Assembly (NCBI GenBank): GCA_944349545.1
Contig: CALVNG010000006.1
Coordinates: forward strand, 1-55,156
DNA length: 55,156 nucleotides
Direction of reading: 5' to 3'
Source of the DNA: an uncultured Eubacteriales bacterium
GTDB taxonomy: Bacteria > Bacillota > Clostridia > Christensenellales > Aristaeellaceae
Shown: positions 24,428-31,900 of the stretch, piece after piece
How the letters are laid out: each line of letters starts with the position of its first letter
Numbering within the stretch: position 1 is the first letter of the stretch
Made by a program: the position numbers and the translations under genes
The notes under the pieces: generated by a model
Databases searched by the model: none
Told to the model about the DNA's origin: nothing
Seen by the model: only the letters and a program-made list of their open reading frames with translations

Positions 24428-25250
24428 GATTTCCTCCATCTATCTTTGTTTCCTTGCCTGCCAGTTCAATCATTTTCTTCGCCAACTGCTGGAACTGCCC
24501 GGCAGTTTCCTCGTCCATCGGAAGAAGCTGCCCGACCTGTCCGGCGATCATAGCGGTCACATCATCCATAGAAAGCGGCTCCTGCTGGTGGTTTTTCATG
24601 GCTTCCTGCATAGTTTGGAACATGGTGGCGGTAATGGTTTCTCCCGGCTGCTCGCTGCTGTCCATCTCTTTCTTAATGTCCCGCAGGATAGTAAGGAACA
24701 CATTTTTGATTTTTTCAATCTCTGCTTCATGGTCGCCCATCTTCTGTGCGTTCAAGAACTGCAAGTCCTGTCTTGCTTCTGCCCGGTGTTCCGGGTGTTC
24801 TTTCATCAGATCAGACAGGGAAGCCGTTGCCATTTCAATCAGCTGGTTTCGTGCCATAATGCCCTTTGCCGCTGTGTCCTGAAAATAAATCCGTATCAAA
24901 TCCATCAGCTTGGGGAAATTCCTGTGTTCCAGCAAGCGATTTAGGATCTGCACATTCACAGCACCCGTCACAAGCCCTTTGACTGCTCCCTCGGACAAGC
25001 CCAGCTCGGATATATCATAGCTTTTGCGAACGCTGATATTGGATAGCCCCAGTATGTAGTCGGTGGACACCTTAAATTCCTTTGCCACACCGATGAGAAT
25101 ATCGCTGCTGACTGTCCTTGTTTCGCCGCTGACAATGCGGCTCAACTGGGAAGCGGAAACGCCGATCTTCTCTGCAAGTTCTTTTTGTTTGATTTTGTTT
25201 CCGTTGCATAAATCGGAAATCCTCTGTCCGGGTGTTCCGGGTAAAGCCAT
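24396..25250 (-). CDS. Xre-family regulator with long C-terminal helical domain
   Basis: 284 residues. Cro/C1-type helix-turn-helix at about 10-65 (QKELAEKIGVSASQLSRIVSGETRTVSSD), then a long acidic, helix-rich region rich in Gln/Met/Glu. GGAGGAGG precedes ATG 25250 by 8 nt. The last about 10 codons (after IDGG) overlap the NTF2-like gene and have its base composition, so the original C-terminus may have been replaced when the cargo was acquired. It likely represses its own promoter and the divergent genes through TGCAATT repeats upstream. Confidence 0.85.
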   Translation of the reverse strand: MALPGTPGQRISDLCNGNKIKQKELAEKIGVSASQLSRIVSGETRTVSSDILIGVAKEFKVSTDYILGLSNISVRKSYDISELGLSEGAVKGLVTGAVNVQILNRLLEHRNFPKLMDLIRIYFQDTAAKGIMARNQLIEMATASLSDLMKEHPEHRAEARQDLQFLNAQKMGDHEAEIEKIKNVFLTILRDIKKEMDSSEQPGETITATMFQTMQEAMKNHQQEPLSMDDVTAMIAGQVGQLLPMDEETAGQFQQLAKKMIELAGKETKIDGGNHDVTTKRSSM

Positions 25251-25276
25251 AGTACGCACCTCCTCCGTATAACTCT

Positions 25277-25304
25277 ATTATACACCAAAATTGCAAAAAT
25301 GCAA
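25277..25304 (-). promoter_or_regulatory. Promoter of the second xre gene
   Basis: On the minus strand: TTGCAT (25299-25304), 16-nt spacer, TATAAT (25277-25282). The -35 box lies inside an inverted repeat at 25287-25308. Confidence 0.7.
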
Positions 25305-25363
25305 TTTTCAAAGTGTAAACTTCACAGAAATGCAATTCTCGCAAAATTCCGAGGATTGCATTT
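25287..25363. repeat. TGCAATT repeats, likely operator sites
   Basis: A perfect inverted repeat AAAATTGCA-AAAA-TGCAATTTT (25287-25308), a second copy of AAATGCAATT at 25328-25337 (31 bp after the copy at 25297-25306, three helical turns), and an inverted near-copy GATTGCATTT at 25354-25363. They lie between two divergent genes and overlap the xre promoter, so Xre binding is the simplest explanation. Confidence 0.6.
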
Positions 25364-25547
25364 TTTTCGTGTAGACTTAGGGTAGTTCATCGATGAGCTG
25401 CACCTTGAAAACAGAATGACCGTCCGAAAAGGAATATTTCTCCCGGCGAAGTATCGCATTTGCGTACCAACGGAGAACACACGCCGCAGAAATGGGGCAG
25501 GAAACCTTTTCGGGGAAAACGGCAATCAGACAAAGCGGAGGACACAC

Positions 25548-25958
25548 ATGGAAAACAATCTCAAAAAGCTGCCGCCGTTGGAGCGCAAGCCGGACGGCTC
25601 TCTGCACCGCATGACCCCAGCACAGCGGAAACGGGCAAACGCCTTGATTCGCCGGGAATGTTGCAGCTATGATAGCGGCAACTGCATTGTGCTGGATGAT
25701 GGCGATACCTGTATCTGTCCGCAGACGATTTCTTTCTCGGTCTGCTGCAAGCATTTCCGCTGGGCTGTCCTGCCGCTGGATCGGACGCTGGAAGCAGAGA
25801 TTTTCCGGGATAAGGACGCAAAACGGTGTATTGTCTGTCGGAAAGCTTTTGTTCCCGGCTCTAATCGGGCGAAATACTGTCCCGACTGCGCCGCCAGCGT
25901 TCACAGGCGGCAGAAAGCAGAAAGTGAACGGAAAAGGAGGGCGAGCGTGGACAATTAG
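25548..25958 (+). CDS. Cysteine-rich VLP-domain protein
   Basis: 136 residues. The core 'CCSYDSGNCIVLDDGDTCICPQTISFSVCC' and a later CxxC...CxxC pair (CIVCRKAF..YCPDC) suggest one or two zinc-binding sites. The pattern matches the Cys_rich_VLP family, common in conjugative and mobilizable elements of Firmicutes. The role is unknown, possibly DNA binding. ATG 25548 has GCGGAGG about 8 nt upstream; the longer frame from 25416 runs through the leader. It is the first plus-strand gene of the mobilization half. Confidence 0.8.
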   Translation: MENNLKKLPPLERKPDGSLHRMTPAQRKRANALIRRECCSYDSGNCIVLDDGDTCICPQTISFSVCCKHFRWAVLPLDRTLEAEIFRDKDAKRCIVCRKAFVPGSNRAKYCPDCAASVHRRQKAESERKRRASVDN

Positions 25959-26066
25959 GGGCGAAAAAGCCTGTATTTATGGGGCTTTCCGAACACCAAA
26001 CCGGGGCAGGTGGTATTCTTTATCGCTAACCCTCAAAACAGGGCTTCTAATTGTCCATAAGACACT

Positions 26067-26426
26067 ATGACAAAGTTTATCTATCACTACCAACAGGAAC
26101 GGGCACAGAGCTTCACCCAGCTTCCCAATTTCCTGTTTGAAGCACCAACCTATCAGCCGCTGTCCAATGAAGCAAAGCTGCTGTATGCCTTTATCCTGCG
26201 CCGGGCAGACCTATCCCGCAAAAACGGATGGGCGGACGAGTACGGGCGGATTTACCTGTACTATCCCATCTGCGAGGTGGTAGGGCTGCTTCACTGTGGG
26301 CGGCAAAAGGCGGTCAACACCCTGCGGGAATTACAGTATGCAGAGCTGATCGACATCAAGAAACAAGGCTGTGGAAAACCCAACCGCATTTACCCAAAAT
26401 CCTATGAGGGCAGTTCCAATCCCTGA
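26067..26426 (+). CDS. Replication initiator RepA N-terminal domain protein (RepA_N)
   Basis: 119 residues. 'FTQLPNFLFEAPTYQPLSNEAKLLYAFILRRADLSRKNGW' and 'GRIYLYYPICEVVGLLHCGRQKAVNTLRELQ' form the winged-helix RepA_N domain found in replication initiators of Gram-positive plasmids. The protein is only this domain; full-length RepA proteins are about 250-350 residues. It may therefore act as a DNA-binding regulator or an auxiliary initiator for the excised circle. The ribosome-binding site is weak. Confidence 0.82.
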   Translation: MTKFIYHYQQERAQSFTQLPNFLFEAPTYQPLSNEAKLLYAFILRRADLSRKNGWADEYGRIYLYYPICEVVGLLHCGRQKAVNTLRELQYAELIDIKKQGCGKPNRIYPKSYEGSSNP

Positions 26427-26437
26427 CTTCTTGAATT

Positions 26438-26516
26438 TCCGTTTTGGTACGCCGGAGGGCTGAAAACCGTACTTGACGAGTACGAAAATCAGCCCTCTTG
26501 GAGTACCGAAATCGGA
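26438..26516. repeat. Nested inverted repeats (long stem-loop) before the relaxase gene
   Basis: Four coaxial complementary pairs: TCCG/CGGA (outer), GGTAC/GTACC, AGGGCTGA/TCAGCCCT, and CGTAC/GTACG (inner, 7-nt loop). Together they make a long interrupted cruciform. It could be an origin, a regulatory RNA or a protein-binding site. The rest of 26427-26651 shows only the relaxase ribosome-binding site. Confidence 0.6.
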
Positions 26517-26651
26517 CGGTATATAGAAATACAGAGATTAAAATGATTTATTTATATCGATTCCATTCCAATCCTATCAGAGCTATTTTCAGGGGGATTT
26601 TCCCTGTGGAAAACCCCGGAACGGAAGGGAAAGGAACGAGGAAAGGAGTTT

Positions 26652-27593
26652 ATGGCACAACACGCAATTTTACGATTTGAAAAGCACAAGGGCAATCCGG
26701 CAAAACCGCTGGAAGCCCATCACGAACGGCAAAAGGAACAGTACGCCAGCAATCCCGACATTGACACCAGCAGGAGCAAGTACAACTTCCACATTGTCAA
26801 GCCAGAGGGCAGATACTACCATTTCATTCAAAACCGCATTGAACAGGCTGGCTGCCGTACCCGTAAGGACAGCACCCGGTTTGTGGACACGCTGATTACC
26901 GCCAGCCCGGAGTTTTTCAAGGGCAAGCCCCCAAAGGAGATACAGGCATTTTTCCAGAGGGCGGCTGATTTCTTAATCGGGCGGGTAGGGAAAGAAAATA
27001 TTGTGTCTGCGGTGGTACACATGGACGAAAAAACACCCCATCTGCATTTGGTCTTTGTTCCGCTGACGCAGGACAACCGGCTGTGTGCAAAGGAGATTAT
27101 CGGAAACAGAGCCAACCTCACAAAGTGGCAGGACGATTTTCACGCCTATATGGTGGAGAAATATCCCGACTTGGAGCGTGGAGAAAGTGCCAGCAAGACA
27201 GGCAGGAAGCATATCCCTACCCGGCTGTTCAAACAGGCGGTCAATCTCTCCAAACAGGCAAGAACTATTGAAGCCACGCTGGACGGCATTACCCCGTTCA
27301 ATGCAGGGAAGAAGAAAGAGGAAGCCCTCTCCCTACTGAAAAAGTGGTTTCCCCAGATGGAGAATTTCGACCGGCAGCTCAAAAAATACAAGGTCACGAT
27401 CAATGACCTGTTAGCTGAAAATGAAAAGCTGGAAGAACGAGCCAGAGCCAGTGAAAGCGGCAAGATGAAAGACCGTATGGAACGGGCAAAGCTGGAAAGT
27501 GAACTACAGAACATTCAAAAATTTGTTGACCGTATCCCGCCGGAAGTGCTGGCGGAATTGAAACGGCAACAGCGACACACAAAGGAAAGGTGA
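26652..27593 (+). CDS. MobV-family relaxase (plasmid mobilization protein)
   Basis: 313 residues. The conserved N-terminal 'KYNFHIVKP' region is followed by the metal-binding histidine motif 'VVHMDEKTPHLHLVFVP' (HxDExTPHxH) near residue 120, diagnostic of MobV/Pre relaxases. The C-terminal 100 residues are charged coiled coil. It should nick oriT at 21310/21311, stay bound to the 5' end and lead transfer through a helper's secretion channel. AAAGGAG precedes ATG 26652. It is shorter than MobM (about 494 residues), like TnpZ-type proteins of mobilizable transposons. Confidence 0.93.
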   Translation: MAQHAILRFEKHKGNPAKPLEAHHERQKEQYASNPDIDTSRSKYNFHIVKPEGRYYHFIQNRIEQAGCRTRKDSTRFVDTLITASPEFFKGKPPKEIQAFFQRAADFLIGRVGKENIVSAVVHMDEKTPHLHLVFVPLTQDNRLCAKEIIGNRANLTKWQDDFHAYMVEKYPDLERGESASKTGRKHIPTRLFKQAVNLSKQARTIEATLDGITPFNAGKKKEEALSLLKKWFPQMENFDRQLKKYKVTINDLLAENEKLEERARASESGKMKDRMERAKLESELQNIQKFVDRIPPEVLAELKRQQRHTKER

Positions 27594-27667
27594 TTGATTA
27601 TAAGCAGATTTTTACGCCGCCCCTATGCGGCATTGTACCTTGACAACTGAATAAAGAAAGGCGAGCT

Positions 27668-27835
27668 ATGGCAGAAAAGCACTCGGACAAAACCCCACAG
27701 CATGAGATAAATGCCCTTGCCCGGTGCTTGCTTCCCGAAATTCAGAAATTCTTTGCCAGCCCGGAGGGGCAGAAAGAATTTGAAGAATGGAAAGCACAGA
27801 GGGCAAAGGAAGCAGAACAACATAAAAGCGTATAA
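27668..27835 (+). CDS. Small hypothetical protein of the mobile element (55 aa)
   Basis: A complete 55-residue frame beginning MAEKHSDKTPQHEINALARC. It is mostly helical and charged, with no signal peptide or membrane segment. AAAGGCGAG precedes the ATG. It follows the relaxase gene by 74 nt and is closed by a strong terminator, so it is probably the last gene of the rep-mob operon. Function unknown. Confidence 0.7.
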   Translation: MAEKHSDKTPQHEINALARCLLPEIQKFFASPEGQKEFEEWKAQRAKEAEQHKSV

Positions 27836-27836
27836 C

Positions 27837-27871
27837 AAAAGCGGCGGTATCGTTATGATACCGCCGCTTTT
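27837..27871. terminator. Terminator of the mobilization operon
   Basis: 11-bp perfect stem GCGGCGGTATC/GATACCGCCGC, 5-nt loop, flanked by AAAA and TTTT. Symmetrical, so it could act in both directions. Confidence 0.85.
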
Positions 27872-27887
27872 GCTTTAGCATAGATAT

Positions 27888-27934
27888 ACTAAAAATCCGA
27901 ATCCGTCCCCGATTGGAACCGGGTTCGGATTATC
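27888..27934 (-). terminator. Terminator downstream of the tRNA operon
   Basis: On the minus strand AATCCGAACCCG pairs with CGGATTCGGATT (two unpaired bases), followed by TTTTT; it starts 6 nt after the tRNA-Leu CCA. It either is the tRNA operon's own terminator or came with the element; see findings. Confidence 0.75.
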
Positions 27935-27940
27935 ATGGTC

Positions 27941-27946
27941 TGGTGC
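27941..27946. repeat. Candidate right attachment repeat (TGGTGC)
   Basis: Direct copy of 19228-19233; it is the tRNA-Leu 3' end GCACCA read on the other strand. Confidence 0.4.
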
Positions 27947-28028
27947 GGGAAACAGGACTTGAACCTGCATGAAGAAAACCCTCACTAGAACCTGAATCTA
28001 GCGCGTCTGCCAATTCCGCCATTCCCGC
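27941..28028 (-). tRNA. tRNA-Leu (CAG), CCA encoded
   Basis: Acceptor GCGGGAA/TTCCCGC, anticodon stem CTAGA/TCTAG with loop TTCAGGT (anticodon CAG), a long variable arm and T-loop TTCAAGT; 3' CCA is encoded. Class II size fits leucine. Last tRNA of the operon; the mobile element abuts its 3' end. Confidence 0.93.
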
Positions 28029-28060
28029 ATGATGCCTTCTCCGGCGGAGAGAAGGGCTTT

Positions 28061-28145
<85 letters not shown>

Positions 28146-28167
28146 ATGTACTTTCCGGTCTGGAAAG

Positions 28168-28243
28168 TGGAGCCGGCGATGGGACTTGAACCCGCAACCT
28201 GCTGATTACAAATCAGCTGCTCTGCCAATTGAGCTACACCGGC
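28168..28243 (-). tRNA. tRNA-Thr (TGT), CCA encoded
   Basis: Anticodon stem GCTGA/TCAGC with loop TTTGTAA (TGT); 76 nt; discriminator T before CCA. Confidence 0.95.
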
Positions 28244-28266
28244 AAGACAGCCCACGGCAAAGAAGA

Positions 28267-28343
28267 TGGCGACCCGGAAGGGGCTCGAACCCTCGACCTC
28301 CAGCGTGACAGGCTGGCATTCTAACCAACTGAACTACCGGGCC
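28267..28343 (-). tRNA. tRNA-Asp (GTC), CCA encoded
   Basis: Anticodon stem CCAGC/GCTGG with loop CTGTCAC (GTC); discriminator G as usual for Asp; 77 nt. Confidence 0.95.
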
Positions 28344-28350
28344 ATAATGC

Positions 28351-28427
<77 letters not shown>

Positions 28428-28446
28428 ATAGCCATTGAAGGAAAAA

Positions 28447-28521
28447 TGGTGACTCCTAGGGGATTCGAACCCCTGTAGCCGCCGTGAAAGGGCGGTGTCT
28501 TAACCACTTGACCAAGGAGCC
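28447..28521 (-). tRNA. tRNA-Glu (TTC), CCA encoded
   Basis: Anticodon stem CCGCC/GGCGG with loop CTTTCAC (TTC); 75 nt with T-loop TTCGAAT. Confidence 0.95.
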
Positions 28522-28542
28522 ACGCTGTTGGTGCCGCGTTTC

Positions 28543-28619
28543 TGGTCGGGGTGAAGGGATTCGAACCCCCGGCCCCATGCTCCCAAAGCACGTGCGCTAC
28601 CAGACTGCGCTACACCCCG
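28543..28619 (-). tRNA. tRNA-Pro (TGG), CCA encoded
   Basis: Loop TTTGGGA (TGG) on stem CGTGC/GCATG; acceptor CGGGGTG/CACCCCG; 77 nt. First tRNA of the operon. Confidence 0.95.
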
Positions 28620-28649
28620 TCACATCAGCCCGCACAGGCGACGATGATT

Positions 28650-28678
28650 ATTGTACTCATTTCCCCCTTTCTTGTCAA
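28650..28678 (-). promoter_or_regulatory. Promoter of the tRNA operon
   Basis: On the minus strand: TTGACA (28673-28678), 17-nt spacer, TACAAT (28650-28655), about 30 nt upstream of tRNA-Pro. Confidence 0.85.
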
Positions 28679-28741
28679 GGGGTCTGGGCAAAAAAATTGG
28701 GAAAGCGTTCAGACAGCCCGAAAAAAGCGAGCTTTTTCATG

Positions 28742-28763
28742 AAAACGCCCTCCGCGGCGTTTT
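28742..28763 (-). terminator. Probable dnaE-operon terminator
   Basis: Stem AAAACGCC/GGCGTTTT with a 6-nt loop, about 215 nt after the dnaE stop and ahead of the tRNA promoter. It would separate the two minus-strand transcripts. T run is short. Confidence 0.5.
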
Positions 28764-28979
28764 GCAGCGAAGGGCGTCCAGGGGTTTCCCCCTGTGGCAA
28801 GGGGAAAAGGAGGAATTTGGATACCCGGCCGGATTACCTCTGATCCGGCTCGGTCTACGGAGGTCACCGTCCCGCGGGATGTGAGGGGGTAATTCGCATC
28901 CCGTTTTCTGATGACATGCACAGCTTACCAGAGAAATGTGGCGAATATGTGATGAAATTGAAAACGATACGCGATTTTT
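28764..28979. other. Gene-free stretch with several hairpins
   Basis: Between the dnaE stop and the tRNA operon. Perfect hairpins GCCGGAT/ATCCGGC (28828-28849), ACGG/CCGT (28857-28870), and CGGGATG/CATCCCG followed by TTTT on the plus strand (28875-28907). An AAGGAGG with a TTG eight-codon frame (28809-28842) lies just before them. No gene is recognised; it may be part of the dnaE 3' untranslated region or a small RNA. Confidence 0.4.
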
Positions 28980-31900
28980 TCATCCACGAAGCACCACGCC
29001 GTCCTTGCCGTAGCGCTCTCTCAGGCGCGAAAGCGCCGTCTCCTTCCCGTCGCACCAGAATGTGCGGTTCAGCAGAAGGACGATGCCTTCATCCTTGAGC
29101 TTCACATAGACGGGCACGCCGCCGGGATGCGCGGCGCATTCCGCCTTGATGGCTTCCATCTCCGCGCGGCTGGGCGCAAGCACATAGAGCTTTTGTTCGG
29201 CCCGCTTGGCCAGCTGCGCATCGGTCAGGACAGGCCCCTCCGCAGGCGCCGGGCCCCCTGCCGGATGCGCTTCCCGCCTGGGCTGCGCACGGTCGGGGGA
29301 TACCTTGAGCGGCTCGGCCATGCGTTGGGCGGCGTTGCGCCCGTCCAGCGGACGGACGGCGTCCACCAGCAGCTTGGGCTCCTCCTCCTCGCGAAAGGAC
29401 AGCTTTCCGTCCAGAATCACCAGGCTGTCCACATTGAGCAGGGGGACATAGCGCTCGTATACCTTGGGGAACACCAGCCCCTCGATCTGCCCGGTCAGAT
29501 CCTCCAGCGAGAGAATGCCCATCATCGCGCCCTTTTTGGTGATCTTGCCCTTGCACAGGGTCAGGATGCCCGCCATGCTCACCTGCGCGCCGTCATAGTC
29601 CGCGCCGTGCTCCTCGCCCTCGGCCATCTCCCGCACGTCGGCCGCGGTGGTAAAGCCCGCACGCAGCAGGTCCGCCGCTTCATCCAGGGGATGCCCGGTG
29701 ATGTACACGCCCGTCATTTCCCGCTCCATGCTCAAAAGCGCCTTGCGCGGATGCTCCTCCATGGGCGGCACGTCGTACATCATGCCGGAGGGCTGGCCCG
29801 CGCCCAGCCCCATATCGAACAGCGACATCTGCCCCGCCACGTTCTGCCGCCGCTTCTGCGCCGCGTCGTCCATGAGGCGCTCGTAGACGCTGAGCAGCTG
29901 CGCGCGGTTGTGGCCCAGCCCGTCGAACGCGCCCGCCTTGATCAGGCTTTCCACAGTCCGCTTGTTGAGCGTCTCCCCGCTGACGCGCTCGGCAAAGTCG
30001 AAAATGCTGGCGAATGCCCCATGGGCGCGCTCCTGCTCGATCAACTCCACCGCGCCATGCCCTACGTTCTTCACGCCGCCCAGACCGAAGCGGATGCCGG
30101 GGACGCCGTTTTCGTCCGTATCCACGCTGAAGCGCCAGACGCTCTTGTTCACATCGGGCTTGAGCACGGGGATGCCGTTCTGGCGGCAGTACTGGATATA
30201 GCCTGCCACCTTGTCGGCGTTGTCCATCATGGAATTGAGGGTGGCGGCCATGAAGGGCACGGGATGATACCGCTTGAGCCAGCCGGTCTGCACGGCCACC
30301 ATGGCGTAGGCCGCGGCATGGCTCTTGTTGAAGGCATAGCTGGCAAAGGCGCTCATCTCGTCGAAGATCTTCTCGGCCACCGCGCGGGGCACGCCGCGGC
30401 GCACCGCGCCGTCGATGAGCACGTTGCCCGCCTCGTCCGTCATGCCGTCGATGAAATACTCGCGTTCCTTGGCCATCACGTCGCGCTTCTTCTTGGCCAT
30501 GGCGCGGCGCATCAGATCGCTGCGGCCCAGGCTGTACCCGGCCAGGTCGCGCACGATCTGCATCACCTGCTCCTGATACACCATGCAGCCGTAGGTCACC
30601 TCCAGAATGGGGCGCAGAAGCGGCGTTTCATAGTGCACGGTCGAAGGGTCCGTCTTGCCCGCGATGTAGCGGGGGATGGACTCCATCGGCCCCGGACGGT
30701 AGAGGGAAATGGCGGCGATCACGTCCTCGAAGCAGGAGGGCTTCATATTCTGCAAAAACAGCCGCATGCCGCCTGATTCGAGCTGGAACACGCCGTCGGT
30801 GTCGCCCTCGGAGATCATGCGGTAGACCTCGGGATCGTCCAGCGGGATGTCCTCCGCCTTCATCTCCACACCCTGTTCGTGCATCATGTCCAGCGTATCG
30901 CGGATGACCGTCAGCGTGCGCAGGCCCAGAAAGTCCATTTTCAAAAGCCCCAGCCGCTCCAGCGTGCCCATGGGGTACTGGGTGGTGATCACGTCGTCGT
31001 TGAGCTGCAGCGGCACGTATTCGGTCACAGGCTGCGCCGTGATGAGCACGCCTGCCGCGTGCGTGCTGGCATGGCGCGGCATGCCCTCCAGCGTGAGCGA
31101 CATGTCCAAAAGGCGCCGTACCTGCGGGTCGCTCTCGGCCAGCTGCTTGAGCTGCGGGCTGATCTCCAGCGCCTTGGTCAGCGTCATGTCCAGCGCGAAG
31201 GGAATGGCCTTGGCCACCTGGTCCACCGAGGCATAGCTCATGCCCAGCACGCGGCCCACGTCGCGCACCACGGCCTTGGCCTTCATGGTGCCAAAGGTGA
31301 TGATCTGCGAGACATGGTCCGCGCCGTACTTGCGGGCCACGTAATCGATCACCTCCTGCCGCCGCTCGTAGCAGAAGTCGATGTCCAGGTCGGGCATGCT
31401 CATGCGTTCGGGGTTCAAAAAGCGCTCGAAGAGCAGGCTGTATTTCAGCGGGTCCAGCTTGGTAATCCCCAGCGTATAGGCCACGATGCTGCCCGCGCCG
31501 CTGCCGCGGCCGGGGCCGACCATGATGCCGCTTCGCCTGGCATAGTCGATGAAGTCCCACACGATGAGGAAATAGTCCACATACCCCATGCGGGAAATCA
31601 TGTCCAGCTCATAGGTCAGGCGCTTGGACGGCTCGCTCTGCGGATCGTCCGCCTGATCGGGATAGCGTCCCTTCAGGCCCTCGCGGCACAGCCGGCTGAG
31701 CATTTCCAGCGCCGTTTCGCCCGTTTCGATGGGGAAGCGGGGCAGGTGCAGCTTGCCAAACTCAAACGTCACACGGCAGCGCGCGGCAATCTCGCCCGCC
31801 TGATGCACGGCCTCGGGACAATCGGAAAAAAGCGAGAGCATTTCGGCCTCGCTCTTGACATAGAGTTCCTCGGTTTCCATGCGCATGCGCGTCTCGTCCT

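Larger units (their letters stand above)
19228..27940. mobile_element. Integrative mobilizable element (serine recombinase + MobV type, Tn4451-like), boundaries approximate
   Basis: About 8.7 kb of AT-richer DNA between GC-rich host segments, carrying a large serine recombinase at one end, Xre regulators, cargo genes, a Cys-rich protein, a RepA_N protein and a MobV relaxase at the other end, plus an internal oriT. This set matches mobilizable elements that excise by a resolvase-type recombinase and are transferred by a helper conjugative system; no conjugation machinery of its own is present. The proposed right end is the 3' CCA of tRNA-Leu. The proposed left end is inside the annotated recombinase frame, where TGGTGC is repeated. 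The exact ends are an inference. Confidence 0.75.

Noticed and set aside
26438-26516. Nested repeat as the oriT of the element
   Set aside because: It lacks the TAGTGTG/TTA nick sequence, which is present with its hairpin at 21287-21316.
27837-27940. CRISPR array or other direct-repeat array near the tRNA cluster
   Set aside because: Only terminator hairpins and tRNA T-loops recur; no regularly spaced repeats were seen anywhere in the window.
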